In this document: positions 16,641 to 21,863 of the stretch, one piece after another
How the letters are laid out: each line of letters opens with the position of its first letter
Numbering within the stretch: position 1 is the first letter of the stretch
Assembly: GCA_039105265.1 (NCBI GenBank)
Contig: JAPFFF010000481.1
Span: 1 to 21,863 of the forward strand
Direction: 5' to 3'
Source: Tritrichomonas musculus
Lineage: Eukaryota > Parabasalia > Tritrichomonadida > Tritrichomonadidae
Length of the DNA: 21,863 nucleotides
The notes under the pieces: model-generated
What the model was told of the DNA's origin: nothing
Database searches by the model: none
Seen by the model: the letters and a program-made list of their open reading frames with translations, nothing else
Translations under genes and position numbers: made by a program

Positions 16641-17642
16641 ATGGAATTACCACCAAGTGTTAAAACTCTTTATCCTAATCGAGATAATATAGTTAATGAT
16701 GGTAATACACCTCTTCCAATCGAAACAGCCTACTTCCTTGAGGATGCTCAACATGATAAAGCTAAGTTTAATAGGTATTGGTTTAATTTCCCACCAGAAT
16801 GGTCAACTGCAAACAAAGGGGAATCTATTGTTGGCGTTCGTTCAGCACATATCATTAAGAGACGACGCAAAATGGAAGTAGAGATTGAAATATATAAGAT
16901 ACATAAGAAAACATATGAGTTTGTCTGTGGTGGAACATGGGATGATGGAACACTAAAAGAAGACTATATAACTGGTACTAATCATGAATATGGATTCTTC
17001 AAAGTCATTGATTGGGTGTCAATCGATGGAGATTTACGTGGATTTTTTGATGCAGTTAATCATGCATTCAAGTCATACATTAAAACTTCTTCATTAGACA
17101 AATTTGTTCAAAATGATGACAATATACAGGATAGAGATATACAAACAGATGGATATTATGATAAAAATGGTTTTCATGAAATTATTTATACAGAAAGAAA
17201 TAAAGCAGAGAATCATAAATACTACTATACTAACAGTAAGAATGAACAAGATTGGGAGTATACCGCACCATATATGAACTTTTTCAAACTTAAATCCTGG
17301 AATGATGATTTTGCAGATGTGTTTAATATAGGTAATGGCATATTTCAAAATAAACCAGAAAAATATCAAACATGGAGTAAGGAATTAATATTCGATAATA
17401 TATGGGACAGACAATCATGCAAAATATATTCATCGATAGGTGAACAAGCATTACATAATTATATAGGAAATAGCGATGTTGAATATAGTCCTATTAAATA
17501 CTTCAAGTTAAACTCAATGGACCAAAGGTTTTGGATAGACTTCTATAGTGATGTTCATTATTATTGTCCAACCAAACTACCTCCAAATGATTCATTTGTT
17601 ATCGAAATGCAATTCCTTCAATATGATAAGATGTTTATTTAA
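16641..17642 (+). CDS. Maverick protein of unknown function, possible minor capsid
   Basis: This 333-residue product is not assigned to a known domain. It begins MELPPSVKTLYPNRD and is rich in aromatic residues with many short beta-type segments (GESIVGVRSAHIIKRRRKME; MEVEIEIYKIHKKTYEFVCG) and a closing strand-like SFVIEMQFLQYDKMF. No transmembrane segment is seen. Its place between protease and integrase in the morphogenesis block and its beta-rich character make a minor capsid or penton-type jelly-roll protein plausible (inference). RDIQTDG at residues 165-171 (17133-17153) fits the LC8-binding core. It ends 6 bp before the integrase start. Confidence 0.65.
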   Translation: MELPPSVKTLYPNRDNIVNDGNTPLPIETAYFLEDAQHDKAKFNRYWFNFPPEWSTANKGESIVGVRSAHIIKRRRKMEVEIEIYKIHKKTYEFVCGGTWDDGTLKEDYITGTNHEYGFFKVIDWVSIDGDLRGFFDAVNHAFKSYIKTSSLDKFVQNDDNIQDRDIQTDGYYDKNGFHEIIYTERNKAENHKYYYTNSKNEQDWEYTAPYMNFFKLKSWNDDFADVFNIGNGIFQNKPEKYQTWSKELIFDNIWDRQSCKIYSSIGEQALHNYIGNSDVEYSPIKYFKLNSMDQRFWIDFYSDVHYYCPTKLPPNDSFVIEMQFLQYDKMFI

Positions 17643-17648
17643 AAATAA

Positions 17649-18767
17649 ATGAGTAAAGAAGAACCAACCCCATATGAAAAATTATACAACAAAGCTAAAT
17701 GGAGGACCTTGGACAAATACCTTAGCATGGCAAAACAAGAGAATCTGAATGAAGAGGAAGCAAAGAAATACTTTGATGAAAGAGTAGTACATGATAAGAG
17801 AGTACCAAAAGCACAATATATACCTATCGTATCGAAACACCCTGATGGTTATCAAATGGATACCTTCATTAACAATAAAGAGGCAGGTGGGTTGAATTAT
17901 CTAATGTTCATCAATATCAACACCAGAAAAGCATATGCATATCCTATGAATGGTAAAGGAGCAAGAGAAGTATTGGCAGCACTTCATAAATTTGTTAATG
18001 ATGTACCTCATGTATATTCAATAACAAGTGATGAGGATGCTGCATATTTATCATCAACTGTATTAGACTTCATGAGAGAGAAGAACATAAAATACCGAAC
18101 AACAACTGAGAATAACCATAATGTACTTGGCATTATTAATAGATTTATGAGAACTATAAGAGATGCTATTGGTGAAAATAGGTTTATTCAACCAAAGGAG
18201 ATGCATGATTTGGTAAACATATATAATAACTCTCCTCATAGGTCTTTAGATAATAAAGCACCTAATGATATTACTCCAGAGGATGAAATAAAGTACATCC
18301 AAAAGAATGCACGCATTAACCCATATCATTTTAATCCAGGTGAGAAGGTCAGGTTAGTACTCGAAAAAGAACCATTTGGTAAAAGAAGAAGTAATTTGTC
18401 TAATGAGTCTTATATAGTTGACTCACAAAAAGGTAACCAGTTTGTGGTCAGGTCCAAAGATGGTTCAACAAGTTCATTCCCTGGATATAGGTTGTTAAGG
18501 ACAAGAGACAAAAGGATTAAAGTAGCTGAAAGACTAAATGAAGGTAAAGAAGGTATTATTGAAAAAATATATAACTTTGATGAAGATACTGGTAAGTATG
18601 ATTTAAAATGGGAAGGAGTCGAAGGTGATGATGCCTTTGCTAGACAAACTATTAGAGATGTAAGGAGAGGTAATCCATTAGTACTTGGTACAGCAGAAAG
18701 ACAATATTGGTTGGAACAAAAGAAGAAAGGAGAACCAATACCAGATAAAATTATGAAATACATTTAA
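17649..18767 (+). CDS. Maverick/Polinton integrase (retroviral-type, chromodomain-like C terminus)
   Basis: This 372-residue product inserts the element's DNA ends into the host genome. The order of parts is: a helical N-terminal region (residues 1-55); an RNase H-like integrase core with acidic residues in GYQMDTF (D71) and SITSDED (D128) and the downstream helix NHNVLGIINRFMRTIRD (156-172), followed by YNNSPHRSLDNKAPNDITPE (192-211), a string typical of rve integrases; an SH3-like region (about 227-283, FNPGEKVRLVLEKEPFGKRR); and a chromodomain-like C-terminal part (about 299-335, EGIIEKIYNFDEDTGKYDLK then WEG). The c-integrases of Mavericks carry such a chromodomain, which may steer insertion to marked chromatin. 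The ATG is in a TAAATG context, 6 bp after the previous stop. Confidence 0.92.
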   Translation: MSKEEPTPYEKLYNKAKWRTLDKYLSMAKQENLNEEEAKKYFDERVVHDKRVPKAQYIPIVSKHPDGYQMDTFINNKEAGGLNYLMFININTRKAYAYPMNGKGAREVLAALHKFVNDVPHVYSITSDEDAAYLSSTVLDFMREKNIKYRTTTENNHNVLGIINRFMRTIRDAIGENRFIQPKEMHDLVNIYNNSPHRSLDNKAPNDITPEDEIKYIQKNARINPYHFNPGEKVRLVLEKEPFGKRRSNLSNESYIVDSQKGNQFVVRSKDGSTSSFPGYRLLRTRDKRIKVAERLNEGKEGIIEKIYNFDEDTGKYDLKWEGVEGDDAFARQTIRDVRRGNPLVLGTAERQYWLEQKKKGEPIPDKIMKYI

Positions 18768-18777
18768 AAATTTGTAA

Positions 18778-19644
18778 ATGGATGAACCCCCAAGTGCAGA
18801 ACTAATAAATAAAGTAGAAACATTGATTAAAGAAACCTTACGGAAGAACATGAAAGAAATAGATGGAGCATTAATTAAACCATTATCACCTGATTATCCT
18901 TTTAGCACAAACGGTATATACTTTTTAATTGGTAAACCAGGTGCTGGTAAAAGTTTTTGGATATGGAGACATATTATGATAACAGAGAGGTTGTTTAAAC
19001 ATCCATACTACCAAAAGATAATATTTTGCTCAAGCTCTGGTAAAATGGATAAAACAGCTGAAACACTTAATAAACAGATACAATCAAGAATCGATTATGT
19101 AAAGGAAAGAGAATTAATGAGTTATCTAAAACGACATCTTCGAAGAAAGATAAAGTATTATGCCATTGTCAAATATGTACTATCTCGAATGAAAGAGACC
19201 AATGACGAAATGAGGAGGCTCATTGAGAAGCATCATTTAAATGAGCTCAATGATAAAATAATATATATAGCCAATAAGTTAGTCAAGTATGAAACATCAT
19301 CATATCCATATAACACATTATTGATACTAGATGATTGTGCAGGTAGTGATTTATTAAAGAATGGTAATAGTGAATTTATCAAGTTGTTAACCAAAACAAG
19401 ACACTATAATTTAACATGTATCATGGCAATACAAACAATTCGATTTGTTCATATGAATGCTAAAAGGTTAGCAACAGATATAATATGTTATACAGGATAT
19501 AGTGAGGAAGATTTTACGAGCTTGTTGCAACAAACAAATAACTCATTAAATACTAAACAGACAGTAGCTGAGTACCTACAACATAAAGAACCACATGAAA
19601 AATTCGTAATGAATATTTCTGCTAATAAGTACTATTTTGAATAA
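18778..19644 (+). CDS. Maverick DNA-packaging ATPase (FtsK/HerA, A32-like)
   Basis: This 288-residue product has Walker A GKPGAGKS (residues 52-59) preceded by the strand GIYFLI, and Walker B LLILDDCAG (181-189). A later strand, LTCIMAIQTIR, corresponds to the sensor region. Size and motif spacing fit the A32-like genome-packaging ATPases of Polintons, virophages and large DNA viruses, which pump DNA into the capsid. The long helical insert between the Walker motifs (about 95-170, RKIKYYAIVKYVLSRMKE) is lineage-typical. The start is in a TAAATG context, 10 bp after the integrase stop. Confidence 0.9.
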   Translation: MDEPPSAELINKVETLIKETLRKNMKEIDGALIKPLSPDYPFSTNGIYFLIGKPGAGKSFWIWRHIMITERLFKHPYYQKIIFCSSSGKMDKTAETLNKQIQSRIDYVKERELMSYLKRHLRRKIKYYAIVKYVLSRMKETNDEMRRLIEKHHLNELNDKIIYIANKLVKYETSSYPYNTLLILDDCAGSDLLKNGNSEFIKLLTKTRHYNLTCIMAIQTIRFVHMNAKRLATDIICYTGYSEEDFTSLLQQTNNSLNTKQTVAEYLQHKEPHEKFVMNISANKYYFE

Positions 19645-19662
19645 TTTTTTATTATTTTTTAA

Positions 19663-20118
19663 ATGGGAATTCAACGTCATTCAGAAGAAGATTATTGGAA
19701 GCCAAATTATGCTAAACAAAAAGAATTTTCTCCATGGCAAACGATAATAAAAGGAGGAGTAGGTTTAGGTGGTAAATTATTAATGGGAGCTGCAGATAGT
19801 TTTACTGGAGGTCTTGCAAGTAAATTATTGGATGCTTCAGCAGGTGGATTAACCAAGCATGCTGGTGTTATTGGTTCAGTTGCAAGAGGTCTTGGTGAAA
19901 GCTTCTTGAGCGATAAAACAAGAAATAGATTAGCAAACATAGCTGACACAGCATTAAAATATGTCCCAGAAGGAAATGTGAAAACTGCCTTGTCATCAAT
20001 TAATAAATCTGCAAAAGGCGATTCAGTTGGTGTACCTCTTGAAAAGCCAACATTTTCATCTAATTCATTAAAAGAGAGTGAATTTACTACAAACAATCAT
20101 GCGAGAACTTACATCTGA
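19663..20118 (+). CDS. Small Gly/Ala-rich Maverick protein, possible pVI-like virion component
   Basis: This 151-residue product is not identified. A Gly/Ala/Leu-rich stretch (residues about 29-80: TIIKGGVGLGGKLLMGAADS, then FTGGLASKLLDASAGGL) is hydrophobic and amphipathic. A polar region and a Ser/Asn-rich tail follow. Polintons and adenoviruses carry small membrane-active minor capsid proteins (pVI-like) next to the packaging and capsid genes. Size, composition and place fit that role, but I have no motif-level proof. TAAATG start; 18 bp after the ATPase stop. Confidence 0.65.
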   Translation: MGIQRHSEEDYWKPNYAKQKEFSPWQTIIKGGVGLGGKLLMGAADSFTGGLASKLLDASAGGLTKHAGVIGSVARGLGESFLSDKTRNRLANIADTALKYVPEGNVKTALSSINKSAKGDSVGVPLEKPTFSSNSLKESEFTTNNHARTYI

Positions 20119-20167
20119 TGAAAACTCAATAAAACTCAATTTATGGACTTTTTTTGTTTATTTTTAA

Positions 20168-20704
20168 ATGTCAAAACATCTAACAGGTTCTAAGAGACTT
20201 GCGGTTATTCATAAATGGTTGAATGGAAGGGATGACCCAGATTGGGAAGTTTTGCCAACAAAGAAGAAAGACAAGTATATAGTAAAACCCCGAAAAACTC
20301 CAATTCGTCAAGATTCTCAAGAAAACTCAGAAAGTGAAAATATCGAAGAAACTCAAGAAAACTCAAATAGTGATGATTTTGAAGAAACTCCCAGAAAGTC
20401 ATTAAGTTCGAAAGCTGCACGAAAACCTCCAAAACCACGAAAACCTCAACAAACATATGACCCTACTGTGAATGAAGAAATACTCAAACAATTAAAATCA
20501 CTAGGTGAAGAAATGAAGATAAGTCGAGAAAAGAAAGAACAGAGACGAATGATAAAAGAGGTTGTTGATAAAAGAATGAGTCAACCAAGACAACAATATG
20601 TTCCTGAAGAACCACAACAACAATATGAAGAACCACCACAACAATATATACCTCCTCAACGAATAATGGGTAGGAGAAATCGCATCTTTGAAGATATGAT
20701 GTAA
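20168..20704 (+). CDS. Low-complexity Maverick protein (acidic, basic, Gln/Pro-rich segments)
   Basis: This 178-residue product has clear compositional zones: a basic N terminus with GSKRLAVIHKWLNG (7-20), a Ser/Glu/Asn-rich segment (about 48-78), a Lys/Pro-rich patch KAARKPPKPRKPQQ, a charged helix (about 100-138, EEMKISREKKEQRRMIKEVV) and a C-terminal Gln/Pro/Tyr-rich tail with repeated QQY (about 141-165). No known domain is present. It is likely disordered, and could be a scaffold, DNA-condensing or linker protein of the virion, given its place just before the major capsid gene. TAAATG start; 18 bp precede the next ATG. Confidence 0.65.
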   Translation: MSKHLTGSKRLAVIHKWLNGRDDPDWEVLPTKKKDKYIVKPRKTPIRQDSQENSESENIEETQENSNSDDFEETPRKSLSSKAARKPPKPRKPQQTYDPTVNEEILKQLKSLGEEMKISREKKEQRRMIKEVVDKRMSQPRQQYVPEEPQQQYEEPPQQYIPPQRIMGRRNRIFEDMM

Positions 20705-20722
20705 ATTTTTTTCATCTAAAAA

Positions 20723-21863
20723 ATGCTCAACAAGGAACAATATATGAGAACCTCAGCTGAGGTTTGTACCCAAATTGCATCCTATTTTGATGTTGTCGAT
20801 AATTGCATAGCACTTAGTGATACAAATAAAGCATACTCATTAAATCCACAAACTTCGTATTCACCATCACCACCAATTAAGAGTGGTTCATATACAACAT
20901 GTATTATCTCGCCCAATACACATAATACAGCAGATATATATAATGGCTTTATTCGAGCAGATATGAAAGTGATGATAAAAATAGACAAGCCAATTCTAAG
21001 TGATTTAGAAAATGTCAGTGGTTATAATTTTGGTAAGGTATGGTTTGGTTTTAAGGATGCTCGAGATGCTGTTGAGAAGTATGAAATTGTAGCTAATGGT
21101 ATGACGCTTTATACCCAGAACTTTGGATGTGAAGAATCCTTTTTAACTGCATGTTGTGCAAATGAAGTTACTAAAAGAGCTGATATATATAGTAAAGCAA
21201 GACATAAGGATATTTGGAATGATACTCATGGAAGGAGATGTGGTTTTGTTGCAAATCTTAACAAAGATGTGACTTCCGTCACTGAAACAATTAGATTAAA
21301 GATTGATTTACGACGATTCCTACCATTATCTAATATCAAGTACTTGCCAGCATTTGCAGGTAAAATCGAATTACGTCTATACTTTTCAACAGCTGGTATG
21401 GTATATTGTCCAGTTGGTTTTGAAAAGAGCTTGGTTGCTAATCCACATATAATGAAAGACTTCAATGTTGATGAAATTACCAATGAATTTCGACCTATTG
21501 GAGAACCAATATGGATGTGGACAAGTACCGAAAAAATAGCAATGGATAAGATTAATGACCCCAACAATCTTCCACCTGTTGGTGAAAATCATGGAGGAGC
21601 ATATGAAGTCGCAGGAGCTAACAATACTAAGTCAAGAGTTGACCGAACAATTTACAGTGATTGGAGAACTTGGAGTGTTGTTGATTATTCCATTGAAGAA
21701 TGCGCGAGTATTATACCTTGTTTTGGTATTCATGAATCTGTATATACAGCACTTGTTCAAAGATATGCTAACCCACAACATCCACTTACATTCCCAACAC
21801 AGATTATGTCATTTTACACTTGTACAAGACCTCTTAATAATGAACAAGATAAAGCAACTATTA
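20723..21863 (+). CDS. Maverick major capsid protein (double jelly-roll), 5' part
   Basis: The frame is open from the ATG at 20723 to the window edge, giving the first 380 residues. The protein is beta-rich with spaced aromatic strands (GKVWFGFKDARDAVEKYEIV, GKIELRLYFSTAGMVYCP) and, further on, SDWRTWSVVDYSIEECASII. It sits after the packaging ATPase and protease, as the double-jelly-roll major capsid protein does in Polintons. Polinton capsid proteins are usually around 500-650 residues, so a substantial C-terminal part should lie to the right. Identification rests on context plus recognition of the trichomonad Maverick version, since jelly-rolls have no short signature motif. Confidence 0.75.
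   Translation, partial: MLNKEQYMRTSAEVCTQIASYFDVVDNCIALSDTNKAYSLNPQTSYSPSPPIKSGSYTTCIISPNTHNTADIYNGFIRADMKVMIKIDKPILSDLENVSGYNFGKVWFGFKDARDAVEKYEIVANGMTLYTQNFGCEESFLTACCANEVTKRADIYSKARHKDIWNDTHGRRCGFVANLNKDVTSVTETIRLKIDLRRFLPLSNIKYLPAFAGKIELRLYFSTAGMVYCPVGFEKSLVANPHIMKDFNVDEITNEFRPIGEPIWMWTSTEKIAMDKINDPNNLPPVGENHGGAYEVAGANNTKSRVDRTIYSDWRTWSVVDYSIEECASIIPCFGIHESVYTALVQRYANPQHPLTFPTQIMSFYTCTRPLNNEQDKATI

Larger units (their letters stand above)
13555..21863 (+). mobile_element. Maverick/Polinton element, left part (continues past window)
   Basis: A contiguous set of Polinton genes identifies the element: adenain-like protease, c-type integrase, FtsK/HerA packaging ATPase and double-jelly-roll major capsid protein, with small accessory genes. 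The left boundary is inferred from the GC-rich segment beginning near 13555; the true terminal repeat cannot be defined without the other end. The visible 8.3 kb looks whole, with long tightly packed genes, so the copy appears young. The family's DNA polymerase B is not in view. The element is best considered a resident virus-like transposon of a trichomonad. Confidence 0.85.

Noticed and set aside
20205-20740. Minus-strand reading frames over the late Maverick genes
   Set aside because: They mirror the Gln/Pro/Glu-rich plus-strand gene and are shadows; the same holds for the minus frames at 17094, 18410, 19707, 20782 and 21226.
1-21863. CRISPR array or bacterial-type operon features
   Set aside because: The repeats present are a minisatellite without unique spacers and a 19-bp module array; gene families, tRNA promoters and Maverick genes are eukaryotic in type.

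Overview
The window looks like nuclear DNA of a parabasalid protist, a trichomonad of the Trichomonas/Tritrichomonas kind. Three things point there: a DUF3447-type ankyrin gene of the large trichomonad family, very AT-rich intergenic DNA, and a Maverick/Polinton element whose integrase and neighbours read like trichomonad Mavericks. I cannot fix the species from sequence alone.

Layout. (1) 1-610: the 3' end of an ankyrin-repeat gene that runs off the left edge. (2) 1104-4140: a DUF3447 N-terminal coding block, followed by five ankyrin-repeat blocks that each keep a clean consensus but are separated by 260-450 bp of stop-rich, AT-rich spacer. The blocks share no canonical splice sites. Further ankyrin-like traces lie at 5281-5418 and 6423-6515. 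(3) 5610-6239: two tRNA genes facing each other, Lys(CUU) on + and Phe(GAA) on -. (4) 6326-8054: a 1,729-bp structure bounded by two 392-bp inverted arms that I read as identical. (5) 8511-11483: a GC-richer minisatellite of about 110 copies of a 27-bp unit in three main sequence types, containing internal segmental duplications. (6) 11503-13524 (-): a P-element/THAP9-like transposase gene with Myb/SANT-like repeats at its C terminus. (7) About 13555 to the right edge: the left part of a Maverick/Polinton. It opens with a GC-rich hairpin segment, an A-rich tandem repeat and a modular 19-bp array. Three small leftward genes and an HNH endonuclease gene follow. Then comes a tight rightward block: adenain-like protease, unknown protein, integrase, packaging ATPase, two small putative virion proteins and the double-jelly-roll major capsid protein, which is cut by the window edge.

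How the Maverick genes fit together. Integrase inserts the element. The FtsK/HerA-like ATPase, protease and capsid protein form the usual Polinton morphogenesis set. The protein-primed DNA polymerase usual for the family is not in this window and is presumably to the right. The visible part looks whole and therefore fairly young. Its most interesting features are short motifs resembling dynein light chain LC8 ligands in three different proteins, and a TAAATG sequence at half of its gene starts, recalling late promoters of large DNA viruses.
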